Positions 33,712 to 42,102 are shown, counted from the stretch's first letter. The stretch: DNA of 64,000 nt from Bradyrhizobium sp. CCGUVB4N (GCF_024199945.1 NZ_JANADP010000001.1:8060001-8124000); one strand, 5' to 3'. Translations and numbers: made by a program. Notes: generated from the sequence alone by a model not told the origin.

Positions 33712-34581
33712 TCAGCTTCCCGCATGCACGCCGTGGTGACGGTGATACGCACTCGGCGCTGGCCAGGCCCAGCCATTGAGCGTCGCTCGATCCGGCTCGA
33801 AGATCTCGATCTTGAGCGGATGGCACGCTGCGACATCGCTGGAATGGGTTGCGCTACAGTCCCCACCGGGACAGGCCGACAACACTCCGAGCAGGTCGAT
33901 CTCCGCGAAAAACTCGATGAAGTCGTCGGGGCGGACCGGACTTGCCTTCATAAAATACTGGTGTGTGTCCTGCGTGAAGCCGGTGCACATGAAGACGTTG
34001 AGCACATCGTGGACATGATGCTCCACCGCGGCCGGATCGAGCTTCAATTCGGCGGCCAGCGCGCGGGACAGGTTGGAGTGACAGCAGAAATCGTACGTCG
34101 TGCCGTTCAGCATCAGATTGGTGTAGGGATCGCAGCGCGTGCCGATGACATCGTGAATGCCGGCACCATCCGCGTCGAAACCGTACCAGCCCAGCGTATC
34201 GTGACTGATGGTCGCCATCGGCCGAAGATAAGGCATCGTGCTCCAGAGCCGGTCACCGAGGCCGACATGCGTGCCATGAAGCGCCCGCGTCTTGCCGCTG
34301 AAGAAACGTTCGGCGAGATCGCCCCCGTTCCAGAGATTGAGGTCGCCGACCTGTGGGCCTTCGATGCTGACGATGCGGAAGAACTGGCCGTGCGCCACGC
34401 GAAATGGCCTCGCATCGCGCGGCGGCACGATGATCTCGCGCGTTTTGACCATCGTCTGCCGCGCGGCTTCGAGCGTCGCCATATCCGGCCCGGTCATCGT
34501 CCCGGCCGGATAGACGATGGCCGGCTTGGCAGCGCGGCGTGAAGCTGCATCGGCAGGGGCGGATGGAACATTTGAGGGCAT
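33712..34581 (-). CDS. DUF1989 (urea carboxylase-associated) family protein
   Basis: The 289-residue protein has the DUF1989 core: VAHGQFFRIVSIEGPQVGDL, GGDLAERFFSGKTRALHGTH (read in parts) and HDVLNVFMCTGFTQDTHQYF. Cys residues occur in YDFCCHSNLS and LSACPGGDCSA. Members sit near urea carboxylase or aminomethyltransferase genes and some bind metal; the reaction is unproven. ATG 34581 follows GAGG. It is the last gene of a three-gene run: amidohydrolase, CobW-type GTPase, DUF1989. Confidence 0.87.
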   Translation of the reverse strand: MPSNVPSAPADAASRRAAKPAIVYPAGTMTGPDMATLEAARQTMVKTREIIVPPRDARPFRVAHGQFFRIVSIEGPQVGDLNLWNGGDLAERFFSGKTRALHGTHVGLGDRLWSTMPYLRPMATISHDTLGWYGFDADGAGIHDVIGTRCDPYTNLMLNGTTYDFCCHSNLSRALAAELKLDPAAVEHHVHDVLNVFMCTGFTQDTHQYFMKASPVRPDDFIEFFAEIDLLGVLSACPGGDCSATHSSDVAACHPLKIEIFEPDRATLNGWAWPAPSAYHRHHGVHAGS

Positions 34582-34657
34582 GGTTCGACCTCGGATCAAC
34601 GCGGCAAGAGGGCCTGCGACGGCTGACAACGGGAGCGATCAAGTCTATCGCCTGACT

Positions 34658-35584
34658 TCACCCGGCTGCAACACACGCCGCCATGGTCTCGTCGAGCTCG
34701 GCTTTCGTTAGCACCCCGAGTTCGGCGATGAAGACGATCCGTGCCCGCGGCACGTCTTCGCTCGGCGGTTCACCCGGCGCGAGTGTCGCGCGGCCGCCGG
34801 CGAACTGAAACACCGTCAGACGTCCGGGCTGCTCAACCGTCTCGAACAGCCCCTTTGCGCGCGCAAGCTTCGGCGCGAGCTTGCCGATCGCCTGCTGCAG
34901 ACGCGGCAGCGAGAGCGGCCGATCGGAGGTCCAGCTCAGCGTCTCGAAGCGTTCTTCGGCCGGTCGTTTCGGCCCCGGCTCGCGCGCCGCAGGCGCACGA
35001 TCGCTCGCGGGAAACAGCAGCGCGGATGGAAGCTCGCCGTACTTCGCATCGACCACCAATGCGGGCACACGCTGCGCGCGGATGGCTTCGCGCATTCGCG
35101 CGCCCGCGCCTTCGTCCGCCAGGTCCAGCTTGCTCAACGCCACGATGTCGGCGACGCGCAGCTGCGAGCGCTGCAGGGCGTCATCGAGGGCAGAAGGCGG
35201 CGTGGCCGCGTCCATCACACAAAGCACCGTCTCCAGCGGCGCTTCGCGCAGGATGACCGGGTCCATGAGATTGCGGACGATGTCGGCGGGGTCGGCGACA
35301 CCGCTGGTCTCGATGACGATATACTCCGGCCTCGGATCGCGCCGCAGCAGCGTCGACAGCGTGCGCAACAGATCGCCTTCGAGCGAGCAGCAGATACAGC
35401 CATTGGCGAGGCTGACCACGCCGTCGTTCGCGCCCGCGATCAGCTCCGCATCGATGTTGATCGCACCGAAGTCGTTGACCACGGCGGCAATCCGCCGCCC
35501 CTCGGCATGCGCCAGCAGATGATTGACGACCGTGGTCTTGCCTGCCCCCAGAAAGCCCGTCACCAGCAGAATGGGGACCGGCAT
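34658..35584 (-). CDS. CobW/G3E-family metallochaperone GTPase
   Basis: The 308-residue GTPase shows Walker A GFLGAGKTTVVNHLL (about 10-24), the metal-binding CICCSL motif (about 63-68), the Glu/Ser switch YIVIETSGVADP and the guanine motif SKLD. A CobW C-terminal domain follows (about 210-305). G3E proteins deliver metal to target enzymes. It starts three bases after the stop of the amidohydrolase gene, whose active site needs metal, so delivery to that enzyme is a reasonable guess. Confidence 0.93.
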   Translation of the reverse strand: MPVPILLVTGFLGAGKTTVVNHLLAHAEGRRIAAVVNDFGAINIDAELIAGANDGVVSLANGCICCSLEGDLLRTLSTLLRRDPRPEYIVIETSGVADPADIVRNLMDPVILREAPLETVLCVMDAATPPSALDDALQRSQLRVADIVALSKLDLADEGAGARMREAIRAQRVPALVVDAKYGELPSALLFPASDRAPAAREPGPKRPAEERFETLSWTSDRPLSLPRLQQAIGKLAPKLARAKGLFETVEQPGRLTVFQFAGGRATLAPGEPPSEDVPRARIVFIAELGVLTKAELDETMAACVAAG

Positions 35585-35587
35585 GGA

Positions 35588-37078
35588 TCAGCCCCCGACG
35601 ACGGGGCGGCGCACGGGCTTTCCGGGCCGCGCGGCGACATCCAGCAGGCCGTCAGCGATCAACGGTTGACCGCTGACGATCAAGTGCCGCACGCCTTCCG
35701 ACGGACGGTTCATCGCCGTGAATGTCGCGCGATCCGAAAGCTTCTCGTAGTCGAACACCACGATGTCGGCATCGGCATCCTTCGCCAGCCGGCCCTTGGT
35801 GCGCATCGCGGGCGTGCTCTGCGACAGAATCTCTGCAGGGATCAGCGCGCATTTGCGCACGCCTTCCAGCAGCGACACGGTCTTGCGCTCGCGCACCCAT
35901 TCGCGGATGAACTTCGTGAAGCAGCCGGCCGAGCGCGGATGCGAGGTGGCATCGTCGGGCAGCGGCCAGGCATCGCCGGTGTAGGTCTTGCCGTCCGACG
36001 TCGTCCACGGCATCGCGTCGGAGGCGATCGCACCGCCGGGATAGAGCACCGACATGTCGAGCAGATCGCGGTGATGCGCATTGTGCTCGGTGTCGAGGAT
36101 GTGCCAGAGCACCAGCGAGGACGGATCTTCGGCCTGCGCCTTCAAGAGCTCCTCGCGATCGTGGAAGCGATAGCCATCGGTCACGCGCTGCACGGAATCG
36201 TAGCCGGTGCCATTGCGCTCGACGAACTGCGGATCGCTGAAGAACGCCGCCGCCAGCACGGTCGAACCGGTGCCGTAGGGGTAAGCCTCGACCGTGATGG
36301 GCAGGCCCTGCGCCTGTGCCTTCTCGATCAGCACGCGACAGCGTTCGATGTCGGTCTTGCTCGACGAGTTGAAGTGGCAGATGTGCATGTGCGCGCCGGT
36401 CGCGCCGGCATAGCCGATCAGGCGAATATAGGCCTCCGCCGCGCTTTCGGGGTCGATCCGCGACATATAGGCGACGTGGGTGAAGGTCGGCACGTCCAGC
36501 CTGGCCGCGAGCTGGCACACCGCCGTCAGCTCCTGCACGCCGGCGCCCGGCGCATAGGCGTTCAAGATGCCGATGCCGATGCCGCCCTCGTTCAGTCCGC
36601 ACCCGAGGCGCTCGAGAATGCCGGCGACCTCCGCATCGGTCGCAACATTGTCCATCCAGCGGCGATCACGCATGGCGTTGCCGAACGCCTCCAGCGAACT
36701 TTCCGCGTTGGAGCCCGTCATCGCGCCGATGCGCGCGAAGGCCCAGTTGGTGGCAGCGCCGTAGTTCAGCACGCGGCCCTTTCGGGCCTGGCGCTCGTAC
36801 CAGGAGCCGACCGGCAGCACGCCGGCCTCGAGATCGAGCGTCGTCGTCACGCCGTCGAACGCCTGCATGCGGTCGGCGGGGATCGACTGGCCGTGGGCGT
36901 GCAGATCGATGAAGCCGGGCGCGACCACGAGGCCGGTGGCATCGATCACCCGCTCGGCGCCGCCAAGCGAGGAGCCGACCGCGGCGATCTTGCCGTCCAC
37001 CACTGCCACATCGCCAACGGCGTCCATTCCGCTCGCCGGATCCACCACCCGGCCGCCAGAGATCACCAAACCGCTCAT
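35588..37078 (-). CDS. Amidohydrolase, D-aminoacylase-like
   Basis: The 496-residue protein is a metal-dependent amidohydrolase. It has the N-terminal beta sandwich (GLVISGGRVVDPASGMDAVG), the HxH motif in PGFIDLHAHGQ (about residue 63), later metal ligands in HVAYMS and ICHFNSSSKTD, and the catalytic Asp in ASDAMPWTTSDG. The final ADIVVFDYEKL and VRHLIVSGQPL close the composite domain. N-acyl-D-amino acid deacylases are the nearest familiar group; the substrate is not certain. It is the first gene of the run with CobW and DUF1989. Confidence 0.88.
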   Translation of the reverse strand: MSGLVISGGRVVDPASGMDAVGDVAVVDGKIAAVGSSLGGAERVIDATGLVVAPGFIDLHAHGQSIPADRMQAFDGVTTTLDLEAGVLPVGSWYERQARKGRVLNYGAATNWAFARIGAMTGSNAESSLEAFGNAMRDRRWMDNVATDAEVAGILERLGCGLNEGGIGIGILNAYAPGAGVQELTAVCQLAARLDVPTFTHVAYMSRIDPESAAEAYIRLIGYAGATGAHMHICHFNSSSKTDIERCRVLIEKAQAQGLPITVEAYPYGTGSTVLAAAFFSDPQFVERNGTGYDSVQRVTDGYRFHDREELLKAQAEDPSSLVLWHILDTEHNAHHRDLLDMSVLYPGGAIASDAMPWTTSDGKTYTGDAWPLPDDATSHPRSAGCFTKFIREWVRERKTVSLLEGVRKCALIPAEILSQSTPAMRTKGRLAKDADADIVVFDYEKLSDRATFTAMNRPSEGVRHLIVSGQPLIADGLLDVAARPGKPVRRPVVGG

Positions 37079-37222
37079 ATCGTCACTCCGCCAAGCAAAT
37101 CACCCCAACCTCCGAAGGTCCGGCAGCAGCTCCGGAGGCATTCGGGGGTATAGAGACAGATTTTCGAGACGACGACCACCGCCACGGATGCCGATGCATC
37201 ATGCTGGAGCAGCCGAACCGGA

Positions 37223-38185
37223 TTAAGGTGCGGGTCTTTCAGGAACGTCCCTTCCAGATTCCTGGCTTTTGCGCCACTGTGCCGGCGTGACGCCCATGTG
37301 GTTTTTGAAGGCGCGCTGGAACGCCGCTTCGGATTGATAACCGACAGCTTCCGCCACGGCGCCGGTTGACGATGAAGATTTTTTCAGCTCGTTCGCTGCG
37401 AGCGCCATCCGGATATCGGTCAGGAGATCTGCGGCTGAACGCCCGAGCTTCTCCTGGAATTGCCGCACGAGCGTGGCGCGCGACATGCCGCACAGACGCG
37501 CCAGCTCGGGCAGCGACCATGCGCGCGCCGGCTCTTTGAACAGAGCGGCCACCGCTGGTGCAAGGCGCGGATGACCGGCCAGGGCAAGCAGTCCCCGCGG
37601 CGCATCGTCTGTGAGGCTGGCGAGCCGCAGCACCAACGCGAACATCGCACTCGACAGCGCGTTCAACATCGCGCGGCCGCCGAGACGATCGTCCGCGGAC
37701 TCGCGACGCATCAAGGCGACGAGGCCAGCAAGTTGACCCGCCGTGTCTCCGTCGCCAGCGTCAGCGCCGGCATGGACGACGAGGCGCGGCGGCAAATAGC
37801 TGCGCAGCAGGCGGTCGTGCGGCGGCGCGATGGCAAAATGTCCGCACAACAGATCGAGCCGTTCTCCCGAGCCGGGAGTTTCGCTGATCGTGAAATTGAG
37901 CGACGCGCGATTGCGCGCCGGCAGCGGCACCGCCCCGCTGCCGTCGTGCATGACGTGTCGGCCATTACCGGGAAGCAGCAGGATGTCGCCGCGCTCGAGC
38001 TTCAGCGGCCGCCCGCCGGCCGGATCGTCCAGCACGGCCGAGCCGGCCAGCACGGCATGATACGGAATTTCGTTCGGCTCGCCCGGTCCCTGATCAATGC
38101 GCCATGGCGCGCCGTAGGCGCAGCGCAGGTCGAGCCGCCCACGCACGGGCATCATCTCGAACAGCCGGCTGAGCCAATCCATCAC
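37223..38185 (-). CDS. AraC-family regulator resembling RclR
   Basis: The 320-residue regulator has an N-terminal cupin domain (about 1-190) and an AraC helix-turn-helix pair (about 210-310: LPELARLCGMSRATLVRQF, AVAEAVGYQSEAAFQRAF). The opening DWLSRLFEMMPVRGRLDLRC and YHAVLAG recall the reactive-chlorine sensor RclR. Cys22 and Cys114 (in DLLCGHF) sit where RclR has its redox pair Cys21 and Cys89. It is divergent from an AhpD-like gene and an RclC-like gene, which fits control of both. The start could be ATG 38185 or 38182. Confidence 0.88.
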   Translation of the reverse strand: MMDWLSRLFEMMPVRGRLDLRCAYGAPWRIDQGPGEPNEIPYHAVLAGSAVLDDPAGGRPLKLERGDILLLPGNGRHVMHDGSGAVPLPARNRASLNFTISETPGSGERLDLLCGHFAIAPPHDRLLRSYLPPRLVVHAGADAGDGDTAGQLAGLVALMRRESADDRLGGRAMLNALSSAMFALVLRLASLTDDAPRGLLALAGHPRLAPAVAALFKEPARAWSLPELARLCGMSRATLVRQFQEKLGRSAADLLTDIRMALAANELKKSSSSTGAVAEAVGYQSEAAFQRAFKNHMGVTPAQWRKSQESGRDVPERPAP

Positions 38186-38317
38186 GGCCTCTCCCGAGCC
38201 CGTCTCATCACGATACTATTGAGCATATAATCGAGATTTACCGACATTCAAAGTATCAATATCGACCCCTATTGTCACTCCGCAATCGTTCAACAACCCG
38301 AACCAAGGAGTGCCAAC
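38186..38317. promoter_or_regulatory. Divergent promoter region of the RclR-like locus
   Basis: This 132-base AT-rich gap lies between the AraC-type gene and the AhpD-like gene. GATACT at 38212-38217 and AGTATC at 38252-38257 are inverted half-sites 40 bases apart, within ATACTATTGA and AGTATCAATA contexts that partly mirror each other. AAGGAG at 38304 is the ribosome site of the plus-strand gene. Confidence 0.45.
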
Positions 38318-38854
38318 ATGTCCCGTCTTTCCGTTCCCAATCTCGAAACCGCGACCGGCGCAACCGCTGAAATCTATGGTCAGATCAAGAAGGCGATTGG
38401 CAGCGTGCCAAACACCTTTGCCGCGATCGGCGCCTATGCGCCGGATGCGCTCAAGGCCGTTCTGCTCGCCGACAGCGTGCTCGCTTCGGGGTCGCTATCG
38501 AAGCGCGACCAGGAAACCGTCAAGCTCGTCATCTCGGAAGTCGCCGGTTGCGATTACTGCGTCGCCGCACACAGCCTGCTCGGCAAGCTCGCGGGCCTGA
38601 AGCCCGAAGAATTGAAGAATATCCGCGAGCGCCGGGCGACCGGCGACGACAAGCGCGATGCGCTCGCCCGCTTCGTCCGCAAGCTCGCGCAATCCAGCGG
38701 CACCGTCAGCGACGACGACTTCGCTGCCATCAAGGCTGCCGGTTACACCGACAGGCAACTGGTGGAGATCAGCCTGGCGTTCGCGACCACCGTCTTCACC
38801 AACGTGTTCAACCGCATCAACGACACCGAGATCGACTTCCCCGCGATCGCGTGA
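38318..38854 (+). CDS. AhpD-like carboxymuconolactone decarboxylase-family protein
   Basis: The 178-residue helical protein has the AhpD catalytic signature: Cys78 and Cys81 in GCDYCVAAHS with His85, and upstream EVAG. Such proteins reduce peroxides or react with electrophiles through the CxxC pair. The ATG follows AAGGAG. The RclC-like gene starts 41 bases after its stop, and the RclR-like regulator is divergent, so a role in oxidant defence is likely. Confidence 0.9.
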   Translation: MSRLSVPNLETATGATAEIYGQIKKAIGSVPNTFAAIGAYAPDALKAVLLADSVLASGSLSKRDQETVKLVISEVAGCDYCVAAHSLLGKLAGLKPEELKNIRERRATGDDKRDALARFVRKLAQSSGTVSDDDFAAIKAAGYTDRQLVEISLAFATTVFTNVFNRINDTEIDFPAIA

Positions 38855-38895
38855 AGCGACCGCCCAGTCAGATCTTGAATGAAAGGATCACGACA

Positions 38896-39402
38896 ATGAC
38901 CGCGATGATCGGCAACATGCAAAATCCGTTTGTCCGCGCGCTGCAAAACTCCGGCCTGCTTGCGGAAGATCTCGACTACCACGTCGTCCGGGCCTCGATG
39001 GTGATCATGTTTCTCTTCTTCGGCTATCAAAAATGGTTTCCGTACGAGTTCGAAAGACTGGTCCCGTTTATCAGCAACGGGCCGCTGATCTGGTGGCTCT
39101 ATCCCGTCTTCGGTCACGCTGGCGCAAGCTACTTCCTCGGCGCCTCGGAGTGGACGTTCGGGACGCTGCTGCTCGCGGGCTTCTGGGACAAACGGCTCGG
39201 CGTCGTCGGCGCCCTCGGCTCGACCGGCACCTTCATCGCGACGGTCACGATCATTCCGTTCATGCCGGATGGCTGGGATGTCGCTGCGGGAGGATTCCCG
39301 GCTATGACGGGCAACGTCCCCTTCCTGATGAAGGACGTCGTTCTGCTGGCGGTGTCGTTCTATCTGCTGAGGCAGGACGTGGTTCGGCTGATCCGGGAAT
39401 GA
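38896..39402 (+). CDS. DUF417 membrane protein, RclC/YkgB-like
   Basis: The 168-residue protein has four hydrophobic segments and the DUF417 core: MVIMFLFFGYQKWFPYEF, PLIWWLYPVFG, and GNVPFLMKDVVLLAVSFYLL (about 134-160). E. coli RclC (YkgB) of the hypochlorite-resistance regulon is in this family. It is the second gene after the AhpD-like one. RclA and RclB are not nearby, so only part of that regulon is found here. ATG 38896 follows an AAAGGA site. Confidence 0.88.
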   Translation: MTAMIGNMQNPFVRALQNSGLLAEDLDYHVVRASMVIMFLFFGYQKWFPYEFERLVPFISNGPLIWWLYPVFGHAGASYFLGASEWTFGTLLLAGFWDKRLGVVGALGSTGTFIATVTIIPFMPDGWDVAAGGFPAMTGNVPFLMKDVVLLAVSFYLLRQDVVRLIRE

Positions 39403-39424
39403 GGTTTGGAATCAACGTGCAAAA

Positions 39425-39448
39425 CCTCCGGACCCGAGGGCCCGGAGG
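39425..39448 (-). terminator. Intrinsic terminator of the small peptide gene
   Basis: CCTCCGG and CCGGAGG pair around an inner CCC/GGG, giving about ten base pairs with one mismatch. On the minus strand the stem is followed by TTTTG. It begins ten bases after the stop codon of the peptide gene at 39459. Confidence 0.75.
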
Positions 39449-39458
39449 TCGCAGCTTC

Positions 39459-39671
39459 TCAGTTCTGCCTGTGAATGGTGATGTTGATGTGGCTGTTGCC
39501 CAGAGCAGAGGCCACTGCGTTCTCGGCTGCGGCGAATTCCGAGCCAACCCACTTTGCGGCCGCAACCGCTTCATGCTTGATCCAGCCCCACAGCCCAGCT
39601 GCAGCAATGCCGTCGAGTTCGTCGATGGACAGCTCGCGGTTTTCAAAGCCGGTATCGTCAGAGCGTTTCAT
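39459..39671 (-). CDS. Bacteriocin-like small peptide with double-glycine-type leader
   Basis: The 70-residue product splits into two parts. Residues 1-26 are a charged leader with RELSIDELDGIAAAG, which resembles the LS-x-x-EL-x-x-(G/A)G leaders of secreted class II bacteriocins and other peptide precursors. Residues 27-70 are a Trp/Ala-rich amphipathic stretch (LWGWIKHEAVAAAKWVGSEF) with a polar tail. The ATG has a GGAG site and the gene has its own terminator, so it is a self-contained unit. No peptide exporter, modifying enzyme or immunity gene is adjacent, so bacteriocin activity is inference only. Confidence 0.65.
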   Translation of the reverse strand: MKRSDDTGFENRELSIDELDGIAAAGLWGWIKHEAVAAAKWVGSEFAAAENAVASALGNSHINITIHRQN

Positions 39672-39808
39672 ATTGGTCTCCAGTTGGTGACGCGGGCCAT
39701 CCCGCGATCACGAACAGGATGCACGCATGCGCCGAAGACAGCTGTGATGAGAATCACCTCGATCGCGACAGGTGAAAAATGATCGCCCGGTCGTGACGCG
39801 ATAACCAA

Positions 39809-40366
39809 CTACGACGCCAATCTCCGCTCGGCGACGATCCGCACGGGCGGGAACACAACGCAATCCACCACGTCGAACATCACTTCGATGCTGCGATCGA
39901 ACGCCCGCGCAAAGGCGATGGCATCGTTGCGCCGTTCGTCGGCGATGGCCGTGCCGAGCGTACAATGCGGGACCCATGCGCCGGGCCGGTAATGAGGACG
40001 ACAATGTGCTGGATCGATTGCCGCGCTGACAGCGCCATGGATGCGAGCCAGAACCTCGTCGACCGCCGGCTCCGCCCAGAGCACAAGCGGAGAGCCTTCG
40101 AACCACCGAATGCGCTTGAAATGGATGCGCAGTTGCGTTTCGCCGGCTACGGCTGCCTGCATGGCGTCCCATGCGGCCTCTTCGTCGATCGCGGGCCCGT
40201 CATAGATCGCAAATGTAAAATGCGGACGGTAGCCGAGCGCACGCATCGACGGCGTGGCCTCGAACGCGCCAACCTGATCCCACAGCCGCTCGATCTCGTC
40301 CGCTGAACTGTTGTCGGCGCGAATGTTGATCGCCAAGGCCACAGGCTCACCCCGCGGGAGGAACAA
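39809..40366 (-). CDS. 2'-5' RNA ligase-like 2H phosphoesterase
   Basis: The 185-residue protein has the two HxT/S-type motifs of the 2H superfamily: PHFTFAIY (about 48-55) and PHCTLGT (about 132-138). They are spaced as in the LigT/CPDase families, with the middle strand PLVLWAEP. Members ligate or hydrolyse cyclic nucleotides or RNA ends; the substrate here is unknown. The start is ATG 40366. It lies between the peptide gene and the tRNA-Glu gene, all on the minus strand. Confidence 0.85.
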   Translation of the reverse strand: MFLPRGEPVALAINIRADNSSADEIERLWDQVGAFEATPSMRALGYRPHFTFAIYDGPAIDEEAAWDAMQAAVAGETQLRIHFKRIRWFEGSPLVLWAEPAVDEVLARIHGAVSAAIDPAHCRPHYRPGAWVPHCTLGTAIADERRNDAIAFARAFDRSIEVMFDVVDCVVFPPVRIVAERRLAS

Positions 40367-40401
40367 CCAAATCGAGACGGAGGGGTGGTGACTTCGAGAA
40401 A

Positions 40402-40476
40402 TGGCGCTCCCTAGGGGAATCGAACCCCTGTTTCAGCCTTGAGAGGGCCGCGTCCTAACCGCTAGACGAAGGGAGC
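40402..40476 (-). tRNA. tRNA-Glu (anticodon CTC)
   Basis: Read on the minus strand, GCTCCCT pairs with AGGGAGC as the acceptor stem, followed by the discriminator G and an encoded CCA. The D-arm has GTCTAGCGGTTAGGAC. The anticodon arm CCCTCTCAAGG places CTC in the loop. The T-arm is AGGGGTTCGATTCCCCT. The layout is that of a bacterial tRNA-Glu. Confidence 0.96.
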
Positions 40477-40532
40477 GTGAGGGCTAGCCAATAGCCTCGA
40501 AATTTGTCGGCCGCAAGGACTGAACTGCCGTT

Positions 40533-40877
40533 TTACGGCTCATTGGCAAATTTCAGCTTTCCGGCCGGCCTCAAGGTGTGCGCATCGAAGGTTCGGATCT
40601 CGATGACACCGCCGATATCGAGAGTGACCACGAGGCGGTCGCCGGCCACGCCGGTGGAGACGATTTTTGCGCCCTTCGGCAGGGTGGCCGTGATGTCGCT
40701 CAATGGCTCAGCTGCCCTTCCCTCCGACCTGAAAAGGCGGTAGCCCACCGCGATCAGGACGGCGCAGATGGCCAGCGCCGAGGTCAACCCCGCGATCAGC
40801 ATCATCCGCCGCACCCGCGCAAACAGCGCGGCCTGCTCGGGGGTCGGTTCGGGAACAGCGGTATCAGACGTCGTCAT
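40533..40877 (-). CDS. Small single-pass membrane protein
   Basis: The 114-residue protein has one hydrophobic helix (MMLIAGLTSALAICAVLIAV, about 25-44) and a C-terminal beta-rich part (LVVTLDIGGVIEIRTFD, LRPAGKLKF). Similar small proteins with this tail sit beside rluD-type genes in Bradyrhizobium; the function is unknown. The ATG shares bases with the start codon of the divergent pseudouridine synthase gene. Confidence 0.78.
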   Translation of the reverse strand: MTTSDTAVPEPTPEQAALFARVRRMMLIAGLTSALAICAVLIAVGYRLFRSEGRAAEPLSDITATLPKGAKIVSTGVAGDRLVVTLDIGGVIEIRTFDAHTLRPAGKLKFANEP

Positions 40878-41883
40878 GGATAGCTCAGGCTCAGCGCAAC
40901 GGTTGGAGGTCACGGTCGAAGGCGACGAGGGCTCGGCCCGGCTCGACCGCGTGCTGGCGGCGCGCCTTCCCGACCTGTCGCGATCAAGGCTCAAAGCCCT
41001 GATTTTGGCCGGCGCGGTGAGCCTGAAGGCCACCGAGGTCCGCGACCCCGCTTATCACGTCGCATCCGGCGATACGATCATAATCGACGTGCCGGAGGCG
41101 GCCCCGCCGGAGCCGAAGGGCGAGGATATCGCCCTCGATATCGTATTCGAGGACGACGACATCGTCGTCATCAACAAACCGAAGGGGCTGGTGGTGCACC
41201 CCGCCGCCGGGCACGAGACGGGTACGTTGGTGAATGCGCTGATTGCCCATTGCGGAGGCTCGCTGTCGGGCATCGGCGGCGTGCGCCGGCCCGGCATCGT
41301 GCACCGACTGGACAAGGACACCACCGGACTGATGGTGGTGGCCAAGAACGACTTGGCGCATGCTTCGCTGACCGCCCAATTCGCCGACCACGGCCGCACC
41401 GGGCCGATGCGGCGCGGCTATATGGCTTTCGCCTGGGGACTGCCCGGCCGGCATCGCGGCACAATCGACGCGCCGATCGACCGTCACCCCCATGCGCGAG
41501 AGAAGATGGCGGTGCGCCAGGGCGGCCGCGAGGCGGTGACGCATTGGGAGCTGCTGGAAAGTTTTGCGGGCCGCGACGGCAAGCCGATCGCGGGGCTGCT
41601 GGCCTGCGAGCTCGAGACCGGGCGCACCCATCAGATCCGCGTCCACCTCGCCCATATCGGCCACCCCCTGATGGGCGACGCGGTCTATGGCCCGCATTTC
41701 AAAACGAAGGCGAACCAGCTTGGCCCCGAGTCGCAAGCGGCTTTAACGGCGCTTGGGCGGCAGGCCTTGCATGCTTATTTGCTGGTACTCGAACACCCCC
41801 GAACCGGAGAACTTCTTCACTGGGAGGCGAGCCTGCCGGAGGATTTGCTTCTCTTGGAAGGCGCTCTGAAAGCGGCGCTATGA
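40876..41883 (+). CDS. RluA/RluD-family pseudouridine synthase
   Basis: The 335-residue protein has an S4 RNA-binding domain (about 25-75: RLDRVLAARLPDLSRSRLKA) and the RluA catalytic domain with VNKPKGLVVHPA and the active-site Asp in VHRLDKDTTGLMVVAK. RTHQIRVHLAHIGHPLMGDA completes the family pattern. Members modify uridines in 23S rRNA; RluD (positions 1911/1915/1917 in E. coli) is the closest by layout. The start codon overlaps that of the divergent membrane-protein gene. Confidence 0.92.
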   Translation: MDSSGSAQRLEVTVEGDEGSARLDRVLAARLPDLSRSRLKALILAGAVSLKATEVRDPAYHVASGDTIIIDVPEAAPPEPKGEDIALDIVFEDDDIVVINKPKGLVVHPAAGHETGTLVNALIAHCGGSLSGIGGVRRPGIVHRLDKDTTGLMVVAKNDLAHASLTAQFADHGRTGPMRRGYMAFAWGLPGRHRGTIDAPIDRHPHAREKMAVRQGGREAVTHWELLESFAGRDGKPIAGLLACELETGRTHQIRVHLAHIGHPLMGDAVYGPHFKTKANQLGPESQAALTALGRQALHAYLLVLEHPRTGELLHWEASLPEDLLLLEGALKAAL

Positions 41884-41993
41884 CGCAGGGGCTTTGAGAA
41901 AACCCTTACCTTACAAAAAGTTATAGCTGCCACACGGGGACGTGACGTCAGCAATCCTTCCCTTTTTGACCCCCGATGGGGTATATTGCGCCT

Positions 41994-42102
41994 GCGTTGG
42001 AAATGACCAACGCGGAACATCGCAGCTACGGCCGGCTTTAACCAAGCGGTCGTCTGCCTGGCCCGCCGCTATCGGGGGCCTGAACCTTTGGAGGGCTTAA
42101 CA
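41994..42102 (+). promoter_or_regulatory. Structured 5' leader of rpoH
   Basis: GCGTTGG (41994-42000) and CCAACGC (42007-42013) form a perfect seven-base hairpin with a six-base loop. GGCCC (42060-42064) and GGGCC (42076-42080) form a second stem. The GGAGGG ribosome site (42090-42095) follows the second stem. A heat-responsive leader would suit a sigma-32-type gene, but no known thermometer class was matched. Confidence 0.45.
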
